64,000 bases of DNA from contig QKWP01000521.1 of the NCBI GenBank assembly GCA_003550325.1, positions 62,001 to 126,000 on the forward strand, read 5' to 3'. The stretch comes from Gigaspora rosea (lineage: Eukaryota; Glomeromycota; Glomeromycetes; Diversisporales; Gigasporaceae). Positions 34,689-46,587 of the stretch are shown in pieces. The translations under genes were made by a program, and so were the position numbers. The notes below the pieces were generated by a model, which saw nothing but the letters and a program-made list of their open reading frames with translations, had not been told where the DNA came from and made no database searches. Positions within the stretch are counted from its first letter, which is position 1. The number at the start of each line of letters is the position of its first letter.

Positions 34689-34987
34689 CTCATTTGCATA
34701 CGGTCATGGTATGGCTGCATATAATATAGTATATGAGCTTTGGGTTTTACTTACAAATAAGAGGTGGGGGAGCGATTCCATCCCAGAACCGGCACTTGGT
34801 TTTATTTGGAAACATAGAATCGAGAAGGAAATTCAAGTAGCACTAGCGAATAGGAAAGTTTCGGATAAGGATAAAACCTTGCTGAGACGGCACGTCCTTT
34901 AAATGTATTTTATTATTTGTGACAGTTAAACTGTAATATTTATTATTTTGTTCATTAATAAAGAACGTCACATGACGTCCTCGGNAA
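34689..34987 (+). mobile_element. Retrotransposed insert with 16-bp TSD and A tail
   Basis: About 300 bp separate two copies of AAAAAATTAAGTGGTG, the first ending at 34688 and the second at 35003. This target is single in an ANL coding sequence. The insert ends in an A run after an AATAAA (about 34960), with one unresolved base before the A run. It encodes the C-terminal 63 residues of an unrecognised protein (34711-34902, ending DKDKTLLRRHVL). Long TSD plus poly-A marks target-primed reverse transcription. It is either a 5'-truncated LINE or a processed transcript carried by one. Confidence 0.8.
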
Positions 34988-35098
34988 AAAAAATTAAGTG
35001 GTGGTGTATTGTTTATTGATAGAATTCCAAAAAATTCAATGGGTAAAGCTCATAGATTATTATTAAAGAAGAAATTACAGAATGATAAAATGAACTAG

Positions 35099-35567
35099 TT
35101 TATCAGAGACTTTTTTAAACAATTGTCAAACCACATTATGTTATATTCAAGGCAAATTATTTATAAAATCATGAATTACATTTTTATATCCTTTTTTTTA
35201 GTGTTATCTTTCCCAGTCGACCAACAAAATAATTGTTAATCTCTTGAAAATTATTCGAAGTCATGTAATTCATCAAGATATATGAAATAAATTCAATTAT
35301 TCATTGCTGCGAATTTATGAAATACCCTAAATTTGAAAAATTTAACAGAATAATGTTCACACTAAGGTTGTGCAAGGTAATTCTTCTCTCGTAATTTTAC
35401 CCGAACCCAATTCTAGCCCTAAACCTAACTCTAATTATTACTATTATTTTCGTTCTACCATTTTACTTATTTGCTAATTAACACATTTTTATATTCAAAT
35501 TTTAGATAATGTAACAGTTGAATTGGAGAGCGGTAAAACAATATAGACAATAATGCAAATTTACAAC
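35099..35567. other. Gene-free stretch with telomere-like fragment
   Basis: No gene. Degenerate CCCTAA-type sequence (TAGCCCTAAACCTAACTC) lies at about 35411-35430. Confidence 0.5.
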
Positions 35568-36315
35568 TAGGACTGTAAATCGATTCTATAATAATCGTTT
35601 TAATCGTTAATCGAAATAGAATCGATTCTCATTCTGTATAATCGTTTTAATCGTTTTTACAAACGATTAAATATTCTGAAATCGATTCTAAGATTTAGAA
35701 TCGATTCTAAATATATAATCGTTTTATATTAAATATTTAAATGCATAAATTTTTGATAAATATTCTCTTCGTTTTAAGTGTATGTGTATAAAATATAAAG
35801 CAATGTTTATTATTGAAAACAATAGGCTTAAAGTTTAAAAACATAATACGCCTTATAATTTTTAATAAGTTACAACGATGTGATTTCAGATAGCTACAGA
35901 GGCTTTGAAAAATAATAAGTTAAATAGTAACAAACACAACCGTTTATATTTTTTATGTGCTTATCTAAAAACTGAGAATATTAAAGATTAGCGACAGTAT
36001 TAAATAAATATTATAGAATGACTTAGTACAAATGATAGGCTTATGTGTCTTATTGTTTTTAATAACAAACACAGCATTATATTTTCTTATATATCCAAAA
36101 GCAACGAATATTTATTAAAACATTGTAATAGTCCGTAAGTATAAAACTAATAATTATAAAATGGCTAAATACAAATAATAAGCATAAAGATTTTAATTAT
36201 CGAATGTATTCTAGTATAAAATTTTATACGTATTTTATGAGCATCATAAAATTATATACGTATAAAAAAAAAAAAAACCTGCTAGCAGGAAAAAAAATTT
36301 TTGTAAAATTAAAAT

Positions 36316-36564
36316 TTAGAATGGTAAATATTCAGTAAACCAAGATTTTAAACAAAAAACAGCCCGAGCTGTTTCATTATCAAGAGAACTTCGTGATTTA
36401 GTATCTGTTAATCCAGCTAAACTAAATAGTTGTTCACATGGAACACTAGTAGACATAATAGCTAGATAATCTTGTATTTGCATATAGGCGTTGTTTGGAA
36501 CACGAGTTTGAGGCAAGCTAATAGTTATTAATTTTAGTCGAATGCAAATTATAATTTTTATCAT
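36316..36564 (-). pseudogene. hAT transposase C-terminal dimerisation domain fragment
   Basis: The 82-residue frame carries the hAT dimerisation motif: YLAIMSTSVPCEQLFSLAG, then SRSSLDNETARAVFCLKSW. The family pattern is L..aimatSvpcERlFS.ag......R..L....a..l..l..W. No catalytic N-terminal part is found upstream on this strand. The remnant lies inside the hAT element whose ends are at 35568 and 36928. Confidence 0.85.
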
Positions 36565-36839
36565 TAAAAATCCTCGGCTAAATTAATCATTAGCTTGTTT
36601 CAAACTCGTTCCAAAATAATGCCCATAGGGCACAAATATAGTGTAAATTGTAAATCAAAATTTCTCTATTTTATTAACGCTAACAACAGCCCGTTCTCAT
36701 TATACATTAAACGGGTTTAATCTTGTTTAACAAACTAAGGGGTTAGTAATTGAATTTTAACCAAAAACAACATATTATAGTTGTTTCAAAATGCGTATTA
36801 TGATATTATTTAGTTTATTTACTATTAGGACGTCGGTAC

Positions 36840-36928
36840 TTTCGGTCCGTCCTAAAAAGGACCGACCGGCCCGGTCCCTGGACGGACCGAGGGACCGTCG
36901 GACCGGACCGGACCGATTAACAGCCCTA
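36840..36928. repeat. GGACCG-rich hAT subterminal repeats
   Basis: A GC-rich tract made of GGACCG, CGGTCC and GACGG variants in both orientations ends at the hAT terminus CAGCCCTA. Clustered short motifs near the ends are typical hAT transposase-binding sites. Confidence 0.6.
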
Positions 36929-37084
36929 CTAAAAAAGCCCTCTAAAATTTTATAATTTCATGATAAATTAATTTAATCTCAGCATAAGCCAATCTCAGCA
37001 TAAGCTGCCACACTTATTGTTGCTTTGTTACTCTTTAAAAACGATATAGAAAAAAATTTTATTCACTTAAATTAAGATACAATA

Positions 37085-40000
37085 ATGATACCAGAAAATC
37101 CATCATCTCCTCGTACAAACGTTGAAATCCCTGAGGCAAAAGCCAATTTATTTTCTATATTTACTTTTTGGTGGGCCAACGATTTAATAAGTTTAGGTCA
37201 TAAACGTCTTTTAGAAAAAGATGATCTATACGTTTTAAATGACGAGAGGACTGCTAAAATTTTAACAGATAATTTTGAAATCGAGTGGCAAAAAGAAACT
37301 CAAAAAATGGCGATAGGAAAGAAACCTTCTTTGTTAAAAGCTTTATATAGGGTTTTGTGGTTTAAATTTTGCTTGGCGGGTGTCTGTAGACTTGTTGGTG
37401 ATGTGTTAATAGTTACTTCACCATTCATTTTAAGGGTATGTTTAATGTAATCCTGTATTTCACTTGATTAGTTAGTTATCAATTAAATCAATCTATTTTA
37501 ATATTCTCAATGTCTCTTAGTTCATATTAAAGTTTGTCACTGATGCATACTACGCCAACTTTAATAGCGGTGTACAACCACCTGCACATGTTGGTTACAC
37601 ATTAATCGTTATCATGTTCTTAATGCAAATGAGTGCTACAATTTCGCAAAACTTATACTTTTATTGGGGAATGGAAACCGGTATCCTCTCTCGCACTATT
37701 CTCATAACTGCTATCTATCGTAAAGCTTTAGTATTAAGTGGAAAAGCTAGAGGTTTATTTACTAACGGAAAGATCACTAATCTAATGTCCACTGATACTA
37801 CGCGTATAGACTTTGCATGTGGTTACTTTCACATGATTTGGACTGTTCCTATTCAAATTTGTTTGTCATTAATTTTTTTAATCTATAATATTGGTCCATC
37901 TGCAATAGCTGGTTTTACTTTATTGCTGTTAATGGGTCCTATACAAGGAAAGGTTATATCATTATTGGCACGTACCAGGGCTAAAGCTGTTGTTATTACT
38001 GATGAACGAGTAAAATTAATTCAAGAGATTTTGTTAGGAATTAGAGCCATTAAATATTATGCTTGGGAAGATAGTTTTGCAGATGCTCTTAATAAATTAA
38101 GAAACAAAGAGATTAGTTTTGTTAGGTTTTTGACAATTTTTAGAGCTTCTGTCGTTGGTGTTTTAATTGTAATTTCTTATAATTACTTTGTATTCAGTTA
38201 TTAGTTTATGTTTTTTTTCTGCATTTATTATATCTCTTATTTGCACTTGATACTTTTTTAGGTCCTTCCAGTATTTGCTAGTGTCTTATCTTTTACAATA
38301 TTCTCATTGACCGGAGGCAACTTCAATGCCGAAATTGCATTCTCTTCTGTGGCATTATTCTACATTCTCCAGTCACCTTTAACATTTTTGCAATTTACAA
38401 TATCGTCTGTTGCTGATGCCTATGTATCAATTAACCGAATAAATGACTTTTTGCTGGCTGATGAATTAACAGTTTTACCGGGAATTAATCCAGACGAAAA
38501 ATATGCCATTAAAGTTACAGATGGTGATTTCATTTGGGAAACTTCCTCATCAAATGAAACTATCAATAAATCAAATAAAAAAAAAGAAAAAGAAAAATCA
38601 AAATATTATAGAAATGATAATAATGATGAAATTGATTTTTCAACAGATTTTGATTATGAAAAGGCTCCATCTTCATTTGATGCTATTTCTGACATCTCTA
38701 CAACTTTGACTCCCATTGAAAAGACTGAATACCTTGAAAATTCTCCTCTACTTATTCCAAAATCTCAACTTCACAAGATTAATATTTCAATACCTCGTGG
38801 AAAGTTGATTGCCATTGTTGGTCCTGTAGGATCTGGTAAATCTTCACTATTGTCTGCTCTGATTGGAGAAATGAAAGGAATTAAAGGAGAGGTCATATTT
38901 GGTGGAAATGTTGGGTATTGCCCTCAAACTGCATGGATTCAAAATGCTACTCTCAGAGACAATATTACTTTCGGATTACCTTTCAATTATGAAAAGTATC
39001 ATCGAGTGATTAAAGATTGTTGTTTAGAACCAGATTTAAATGTGTTGCCTTCTGGTGACTTGACTGAAATCGGTGAGAAAGGAGTTAATTTATCCGGAGG
39101 GTATGTTATTGTTTTATTATTTATATATTTTAACAAATATATATTTTAAAATTAATTCTTTTTTTGATTTTTTAGACAAAAGCAACGTGTAAATGTTGCA
39201 AGAGCTGTGTACTATAATGCGGATATTATATTATTGGATGATCCATTATCAGCAGTTGACGCACATGTTGGAAGACGTTTATTTACAAACTGTATTAAAG
39301 GTGCACTTGACAAAAAGACACGTTTACTTGTCACGCATCATTTGCATTATTTACCACAAGTTGATTACATAATATGTATGGAAGATGGTGAAATCGCTGA
39401 GCAAGGAACTTATGAAGAATTAATGAAAAATCGAAAAAATTTTTCAAAGTTAATTGCTGAATATGGTGAAGCTGAAAGTGATAATAAAATAAAAGATGAT
39501 GATGAATCAACATTGGGTATAAAAGAAAATAAAAAAGATCAGACAGATGTCTTGTCTAAAGGGTTAATGTCAATAGAAGAACAATACATAGGCTCAGTAA
39601 ATTATGAGGTATATTTAGCATATATTAGGAATGCAGGTGGGTTCTTATTGCTACCTATCATTATTTCCCTTCTTGTAATGATGCAAGTAGCATATATTGG
39701 GTATGTAATTATAATATCATATCTTATACTATTTTGAATTACTTACATGATCTTATGCATAATCAGAGAAATCTCTAAACTTACAACTTTAGTATTTTTT
39801 TTCTTTTTAGAAATAGTTTATGGCTTTCATTCTGGATCAACAAAACGTTTGACCTTTCAACAGAACTTTATGTAGATATATTTTTCTTTAAAATTTCTGA
39901 AATCTCAATATTTACAATATAACTAGACATAACTAATTTTGTTATTTAAATATTAATTTGTACTAATAGATTGGTGTTTATTGGGCATGGGCAGCTGCTT

Positions 40001-42289
40001 TAGCGATTTCTTATGTTTTGGGTAGTGCTACGATTTGCTATTGCTGTATCAATGCATCTAAAAATTTGCATAATAATGCAATTAAGTGTGTATTAAGAGC
40101 CCCAACAAATTTTTTTGATACCACTCCTTTAGGAAGAATTATTAATCGGTAGTTATCTTGCCTAGTTTAATCATTAAGCATTTTATTGTTAATATTTCTA
40201 ATCAAAGCTCATTTAATGACCAGATTTAGCAAAGATACTGATACATGTGACAATAAACTTTCTGATTCATTTCGAATATTTTTTTTGACTATTTCAGAGA
40301 TTATTGCAACATTTATTCTAACAACAATAGTGTTTATTTGGTTCATTGTCCCGTTAGTTCCTTTGAGCATACTTTACTATTTAGTTTTTCACTATTATCA
40401 GCCATCTAATCGTCAGCTAAAACGTAATTAATTGTCTAATAATAAATTCTATATATATATATGTGTATTTTTCAAAACTTTTTTATGCAATTGTTACTTT
40501 TATTATAGGCCTTGATTCAGTATTAAGATCTTCGCTATACGCTCATTTTTCTGAGACACTTACAGGACTGCCAACTATTCGTGCTTATCATGTACAAAAA
40601 ACATTTTTAAGGTTGTCTTAAATTTGTTGTCTGTTGTTTTGATATAATTCTCTTAGTAATATTTTTTCACTTAAAATATGAATATAAAATAGAAACAATG
40701 AAACGCTCTTGGATATTGAAAATAGAGCATACTTTCTATATATAAGTGTCCAAAGATGGCTTTCAGTGCGTCTTGAAACTATCTCAAATATTTTAATATT
40801 TTTTGCAAGCTTGTTTGCAATAATCTTTAGACTTGATATTGTACCTTCAATTATTGGATTAGTATTGGCTTATACACTTCAAACTACTCAAGTTTTTAAT
40901 TTGCTTATTGACCAATTTTCCCAATTGGTGAGTAAATTATAGCATTTTAATAATATGAATAAACTAATTAATTACAATAGAATGTTCTAAGTAAAATGTT
41001 CAAAACTATGAATACTAAATTTGAACCTTTACTTATAACCATATTTATTAAATTTAATATAATTGTTATAAAAATAATAAATGTTAGTAAACTTTTTATT
41101 TTCAATTAATAGGAAACAGATATGAACTCAGTAGAACGTTTAGTTTACTATTGCGACAATTTAGAAAAAGAAGCTGAGAATATAGTACTAGAAAACAGGC
41201 CACCATTTGGATGGCCAGCTCATGGAGAAATTCACATTAAAAATTTGGAAATTAAATATGGGCCTGATAGTCCCCTAGTTTTGAAAGGTATCTCAGTTGA
41301 TATAAAGGCTACAGAAAAGATTGGAATCATTGGTCGAACTGGTAAATTTTATATATCAGTTCGAGAATTTTTGAGATTCGAATAATAACATCTTTTAAAT
41401 AATAGGATGTGGGAAATCTACATTGGCAATGTCATTCTTTAGATTCATTGAAGCCACTTCTGGAAGTATTGTAATTGACGATGTTGATATTAGTACTATT
41501 GGATTAAAAGACCTTAGAAGTAATATTACTATCATACCTCAGGATCCTGTATTATTTAATGGTACTATAAGGTAAACAAAAATATTGATTCCACATAAAG
41601 CCTTTTTTAAACTAATTGCTAAAGTTTTTTTAAAAAAAACAATTAGAAGCAACTTGGACCCATTTAATAAGCATAGTGATCTTGAATTATGGAATGCACT
41701 TTATCGTGTACACTTAGTTAAAATTGCCAACTTTAACTCTGAAAAAGAAGAATCAGAAGAATTAGAAGTTGTTCATTCTATTTCAGACCAGAAATATGAC
41801 AAACAAGAACCAATAATGCTTGACTCACTTATCAAAGAAAATGGATCAAATTTTTCCCAAGGTCAACAACAATTAATTGCAATGGCCAGAGCACTAGTTC
41901 GCCATTCAAAATTAATAATAATGGATGAAGCTACCGCGAGTATAGATTTCAAAACTGATAATCTAATACAAACTACAATTAGAGATGTATTTAAGGATAG
42001 TACTGTTATCACTATTGCGCATAGATTACGAACTGTTGCTGACTATGATAAAATACTAGTTATGGGTATGTGTCTTTTAGAGAATATTTTAATGAATTGT
42101 AATAATAATTCTTTCTCTCAAAAATTAGATAATGGAAATGTAGTTGAATACGATATTCCATACTTACTGATGCAAAAGTCTGATAGTTTGTTTAGAGAAT
42201 TGTGTGAAAGAAGTGGTGATTTTGCAAAGTTAATTGAAATTGCTAAGCAAAAATATGAGAATATATTGGTTACAGATCCATTTTTCTGA
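37085..42289 (+). CDS. ABC transporter, subfamily C (MRP-type), 13 exons
   Basis: Exons: 37085-37435, 37521-38168, 38262-39100, 39176-39700, 39811-39871, 39970-40148, 40224-40423, 40509-40611, 40693-40927, 41113-41341, 41406-41571, 41647-42065, 42129-42289. Frames join at every GT-AG border to about 1371 residues. Layout is TMD1-NBD1-TMD2-NBD2 without TMD0, like the short MRPs. NBD1: Walker [10 protein letters not shown] (about 520), signature LSGGQKQRV spanning exons 3-4, Walker [16 protein letters not shown] with the Asp usual in ABCC NBD1, and H-loop VTHH. NBD2: Walker A GRTGCGKST spanning exons 10-11, signature [15 protein letters not shown], Walker [13 protein letters not shown]-loop IAHRL. 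The family exports glutathione conjugates and other organic anions from vacuolar or plasma membrane. All motifs are intact. Substrate cannot be read from sequence. Confidence 0.93.
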
Positions 42290-42929
42290 AATACCATTTT
42301 ATTGAATCTTATAATATTAACTTTTTACTAACAAGATATAATTTTGAAATTTAGTTGATAACAAATTTTCCTATTAAGATATTTAATTGAGTTATTGTTT
42401 TTTTAAATACTAAAAAGAAAAAATAGTCCATGTTCCCTACATGTTATTTTAAATTTCTTGCAACAAAAAAAAGGCTTTGTCAAAGAATCAGATTGTCAGA
42501 AATCAGTTTAACAAAAAATACATTTGGTAAAAGCTTCTATCAAAATATGTCTTGTTAGAAAATTGAGTTATCAGTATTGTAGGTAGAGAAATAATACTTT
42601 AGGAAAATGATATTGAGCAACACTAAGTATATGGTGTGTCTTTTATTAAAAGGGACAACTTTTGCATATAAATAAAAATATATATATATAGTTTAATATT
42701 ATTTTGTAAATCTTTTTATTATGTACCACATGTCGCCAAGATTGTAGGTACTTAAATGTTTAAAGAGGTTAATCAAATTGATCAATAAAAAAGAATACAA
42801 AATAAAATAAAATAATTGCATCATTTAATTAAAAATTTTAAAGATTTTCATTTAGTACTTATAATATCTGGAGCCTTATTCAAGAATTTATTTTATAAAT
42901 TGAATAAACTAGTAATATTTGTGTTCGTA
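42290..42929. other. 3' flank of the ABC gene, no gene
   Basis: AT-rich sequence downstream of the transporter stop, probably holding its 3' UTR. No gene or repeat boundary recognised before 42930. Confidence 0.5.
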
Positions 42930-43236
42930 TTATTTTGCCAACAATCACTTCACTGACATAACATTTTACTGACAAATACTCACCGACAAGTTCATTTTAC
43001 CGACAGTTTGTTTTACCGAAGTTCATTTCACTGACAAGTATTTTTCAAAAAGCACACTAACTTTAGCCCTAATTCTACCTAATTCTACTCTGACCCTAAC
43101 AACAATGACCAGAATTAATTTGTTAGTGAAATGAGCTTTGGTGAAATAAACTGTTGGTAAAATGAACATGTTGGTGAATAATTGTCGGTGAAATGTTATG
43201 TTGGTGAAGTGATTGTCGATTAATTGATTGCCACCC
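42930..43236. mobile_element. MITE with iterated TTTACTGACA arms, small copy
   Basis: The left arm repeats TTTTACTGACA/TTTACCGACA motifs (from CCAACAATCACTTCACTGAC) and the right arm carries the complementary TTGGTGAAATG/TCGGTGAAATG series, ending near GATTGCCACCC. The centre holds degenerate CCCTAA-like sequence. It is a short relative of the element at 50604-52270. Ends are approximate and no TSD is clear. Confidence 0.75.
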
Positions 43237-43393
43237 TAATATTTGAATCCATGGATTTATTGGTAGAGAAGGGATGCTTTATATTACAGAATATTATTTT
43301 TAGAAGATACTATTAGATGAATAGATATGTTTACAATCTTGAATCAAATAAATCAAGTATCTTGATCAATAACATTCTTTTTGTTTGTCTAGT

Positions 43394-44125
43394 CCCTATA
43401 AGAAAAGTGGTATGGGTTGTGTTACAGATTGATGTTAGGAATGCTCGAAAAGGCATGAATCTTGTGGCATACAAGGAACATTTTACGGAATGACATAGCA
43501 AAAATAGCACTGATATTATGGCAAAGGGTGGCACGTAATATTACATAGTATGAAATAGCATATTCAGATGACATTTATGTATATATTACACACATGTTGC
43601 CTTATGATATGTGTTGGCTTGTGATATATCTTGGCTTATTTCATGAAGAGTGAAAGATCAGTAAAGGATTTTTTTTTAAAAAAAGAGTGATAGCTCATGA
43701 TTTCACTAATGAATCTTCCATGTCTTAACAAAAAAAATTCCTTACCTGTATTTGCACGTAATAACGTACAGGAGTGAAATTACGAATTTTGGCCTAAATT
43801 AAGCTTAATTCGGGCCAAGGCTCGAAATAACGCCCCAGCCCGCTATTACACGCAAATACAGTACAAAATTTTGCTTGATATGCAGTTAGCTTGTTCATCT
43901 TATATTGATTACTTATATAAATTTATGTTTTATTAGTTAATTAACATCATTATCACAATGGTATGTGAATTTATATTCATTACCCATGCAAATTCCATGC
44001 TGATTTGATTATAAATGGCTGCAAAACCCAGGCCATTTATAGTCCAATTGGCATGGGCATGCAGTCCTACATCACCCATGGAATCTGTACCAATTCGGAC
44101 CATACCCACACAAATCTGGTGTCAT
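43394..44125. mobile_element. TIR element, copy 2, truncated at the right
   Basis: It starts CCCTATAAGAAAAGTGG and aligns with copy 1 (30082-31622), including GGCAAAGGGTGGCACGTAAT-type blocks. It lacks the solo LTR of copy 1, and the terminal CTTATAGGG is not found. It carries a 116-bp MITE at 43746-43861 that copy 1 lacks. Copy 2 is more AT-rich at many transition sites. Confidence 0.8.
43746..43861. mobile_element. 116-bp MITE with TAC target duplication
   Basis: Copy 1 of the host repeat reads CCTTACAAAATTTTGCTT uninterrupted near 30411. Here the same site is split, with TAC on both sides (43743-43745, 43862-43864). TIRs are CTGTATTTGCACGTAATA and, on the other strand, CTGTATTTGCGTGTAATA. 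The interior holds a TTTTGGCCTAAATTAAGC segment that recurs at 50534-50603. A 3-bp TSD fits PIF/Harbinger, but assignment is open. Confidence 0.9.
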
Positions 44126-44213
44126 GGTAATTTTATTTTTTCTTCCTTTTGTTTTCTTTATTTGGTTAGTATTATGTTGTTATTTTATTTTATATTATGG
44201 TAGGAAAAAAGTT

Positions 44214-44345
44214 TAGTGTGGCTTGAATAGGTGATTAAATCTTCAAACTGGGATCAGATTTCAAACGGGTGATCAAATCTTCAAATGGGAGATCGAATCT
44301 TTAAATGGGAAATTAAATCTCCAAGCAAGTTTTTTGGATTATAAA
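44214..44345. repeat. Degenerate minisatellite, about 20-22 bp
   Basis: Variants of GGTGATCAAATCTTCAAATG repeat about five times (GTGATTAAATCTTCAAAC, GATCAGATTTCAAACG, GATCGAATCTTTAAATG, AATTAAATCTCCAAG). No coding value. The following 44346-44590 holds no gene. Confidence 0.65.
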
Positions 44346-44591
44346 CAAGCAAATGAAATCTGCATACAAACTCAAGTTTTATAAATAGGTTGGGTTTTGA
44401 CATAAGGGAAGGACAATTATCAGTTATGGTTAATTGCAATTTAGTTGCATTAGTACTGAAGTGTAATTCATTGAATGCAGTTTATCTAAAACATTAATAA
44501 AGGAAACCCTTGAACCCTTAAAATTTTAAAAGTTGGCTCCTACTTCTAGTCAAACTCTAAACTGCATAAACCTATTATATAAAGTTTTGCA

Positions 44592-44862
44592 TAGTGTTAT
44601 AAATTGTCAAAATTTTTCAATTAATTGTTCAATTAGTTAACAATTAGTTGTGATTAATCAATTAATCAATTAATCAATTAATTGCAACTAATTTACTAAA
44701 AAGGTTATTAATTTTTCAATTGATTAATAATTAATTCTTTAATCAATTAGTTGTAACTAATTGATTAATTGATTAATCAATTAGTTGGTATTCAAATAGT
44801 TCAATTGATTAGTTGTTAACTAATCAACTAATTGATTTTTTCAACTTTGATTTGTAATACTA
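44592..44862. mobile_element. hAT-like MITE rich in AATTGATTAATC
   Basis: The ends TAGTGTTATAAATTGTC and, on the opposite strand, TAGTATTACAAATCAAAG face each other, flanked by an imperfect 8-bp duplication (GTTTTGCA against GTTCTGTG). The interior consists of CAATTAGTT and AATTGATTAATC motifs in both orientations. End sequence and TSD length fit hAT. Confidence 0.65.
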
Positions 44863-45195
44863 GTTCTGTGACTGTATACCACATGATACAATTTGTTCTA
44901 GTAATTCAAAGTTGACCCCATTTCTGTTTATAATTGAAGCTTAACCAGATTAAATATCCAGAGCTCACCCACTTAACTATAATATTTGGTACCAATTGTG
45001 TGAACTCTTGAGCACCATTACTAGAAATCCAGAATTAAAATTGAATTGTAGTTTTTTTTATTAAAGTATAAGTTATATATCTGAAAACCCAAAGTAAAAA
45101 TTGAAGTGCTTATCAAAAATGGATCCTTTTTTCAATATTAATAACAATAATAATGATTTTCAAGAAATCATATAAACAATTTCTAATAGCAAATT
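44863..45195. other. Gene-free stretch
   Basis: AT-rich sequence without gene. TTTGGTACCAATTGTGTGAA near 44990 vaguely resembles a retroelement primer-binding neighbourhood but is unsupported. Confidence 0.4.
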
Positions 45196-45223
45196 CACCA
45201 GCTATTGCAACTAATAGCTGGTG
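45196..45223. repeat. Perfect 11-bp stem-loop followed by T run
   Basis: CACCAGCTATT and AATAGCTGGTG pair perfectly around a GCAACT loop, followed by CTTTTT. In a eukaryotic, transposon-rich context this is more likely a repeat relic than a terminator. Confidence 0.6.
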
Positions 45224-45284
45224 CTTTTTAATAATGCCTAACACAATTATTTTTATGATAGTGAAAGGTTTCATCAAATTTGTA

Positions 45285-45420
45285 TCTGACAAAACCCTTA
45301 ATAATTGACAAAGCCCTTGATACTTAATAAAACCCTTTATGATTAATGAAACTTTTGATGATTAATGAAACCCTTAATGATTGATGAAACTTTTGATACA
45401 ACCCCTGACTATTAATAAGA
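45285..45420. repeat. Degenerate minisatellite of ATTAATGAAACCCTTGATG type
   Basis: About six variants of GATTAATGAAACCCTTAAT or GATTGATGAAACTTTTGAT occur head to tail at about 20-base spacing. Confidence 0.65.
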
Positions 45421-45659
45421 CTAACGCCCTAGCTTTCTAATAAAAATTTTGTTCATTATTTGTAATTTTAACTAATTAAATTTTAAAATCAGATTTAATT
45501 AGTGTTAGTAAATAGAACAATAGAACAAAAGCTTGATTTTTTGTCTTTATATAAAAAAATTTTTTTATTAAATAATAAATTTAAAATATTTTTATATTTA
45601 ATTAATAAATTTTAATACTAAAACTTTATAATAGAAAAATAAAAAAAGTATAGTAAACA

Positions 45660-45935
45660 TGACAACCCTGGGTGTAATATAAAAATTTTTTACAAAAAAA
45701 CATAAAGCTCTAAATTTTTATTAGGAACCATCTATTGCATCTTATTTAAAAATATTCTTATAAAATTTTACCAATAGCACAATGACTACAAGTTCTTCTA
45801 ACCCTAATCCTATTTATAATACGGGTTTTTTTAGCCTTAATTTTACACATATTTTTACATAAAAAAAATATATTTGTTTTAATTATCACATTACACCTGA
45901 TCCTAAATTTTGATTGGACAAAATTACAGAATTAC
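45660..45935. mobile_element. Remnant TIR element with CCCTAATCC core
   Basis: The right part (CACATTACACCTGATCCTAA) is the inverted relative of the terminal sequence of the element at 28090-28350. The centre holds TCTAACCCTAATCC. The left end is uncertain. Confidence 0.4.
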
Positions 45936-46587
45936 GGAGTAATCAATTTTTTGTAGGAATGCTATCTAGGGTTGGCAATTATATAGTATTATATCATATA
46001 ATTACTGTATAATAACATTATATATAACTGATAATATCTAGCAAGCACATAAAAATTTGTCATGTAATAGTTTATTTCTTTAAAAATTTTATATTAATTT
46101 CTATTGGCTAATCTTGGTACATATTAATAACACAGGTTGCATTATGCATCAGGCATCATTAGCACTCTTTCCAAATAATTTTAAACAACCTAATACAGAA
46201 AATAAACATAGTAACTATCCCATATTTGCTATAAGAAATCAACCAATTAGAATAAGTTTTGCAATAATCATACTGAAATAAACATATGGACAGATTTGTT
46301 TTATATCATTAATTAAATTTTAGTAATAATTAGAAATTTGATCAATATGCAAATCAAACAAATTTTAGATAAATACACTAATCATTTGTGGCTAAGCACT
46401 CATTTGAAACTGGATTTTGCAACTTCAAAACCTGTTAGGAATTGGTTTGTAATTGGTTTTTGGAAGGAATTAGTTTTTTGAGATGAAATATAATACTTAT
46501 ATGAATATCTAAATACAGTAAAAGTATAACAAGCAAAACTTAAATAAAAAATAGTTGAAATACAAGAAAGCGAGTTTTTTCAAAAAC
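45936..46587. other. Gene-free stretch with a hAT-like solo end
   Basis: TAGGGTTGGCAATTATATAG near 45967 resembles a hAT terminus. Otherwise this is AT-rich sequence with no gene. Confidence 0.35.

Larger units (their letters stand above)
32231..35098 (+). pseudogene. 4-coumarate-CoA ligase-like (AMP-forming) pseudogene
   Basis: Exon-like blocks encode fragments of an ANL-family adenylating enzyme: GRSYTFGEFMHESKKFAAG near 32330, VDYPIVALGIIAAG near 32530, the adenylate motif LLYTSGT near 33125, a KYKVNYVYTSPATIIKLV block near 33510, GYG-LTEA-like blocks near 33690-33810, GSAGILVPNMKAKI near 33925, and the C-terminal KNSMGKAHRLLLKKKLQND ending at 35098. The family makes acyl- or aryl-CoA via an acyl-adenylate. 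Introns remain (for example 32434-32530). The gene is dead: there are stops and frameshifts within the coding blocks, a lost N-terminal part after MIFKSKFPE, a base missing in the S-G-T-x-G-x-P-K-G motif, and an insertion at 34689-34987 that splits the C-terminal domain. It is host-derived, with many active paralogues expected in this kind of fungus. Confidence 0.85.
35568..36928. mobile_element. Decayed hAT transposon
   Basis: The left end TAGGACTGTAAATCG and, on the opposite strand, the right end TAGGGCTGTTAATCG match, and both are hAT-like. Subterminal AATCGATTCTA repeats (35575-35710) and GGACCG repeats (36840-36928) lie inside the ends. A minus-strand hAT transposase C-terminal fragment lies at 36316-36564, supporting the superfamily. 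No matching 8-bp TSD was seen (TTTACAAC against CTAAAAAA), so the two ends may belong to different insertions. Confidence 0.65.

Noticed and set aside
45196-45223. Rho-independent-terminator-like stem-loop with T run
   Set aside because: Eukaryotic context and no adjacent gene; more likely a repeat relic.
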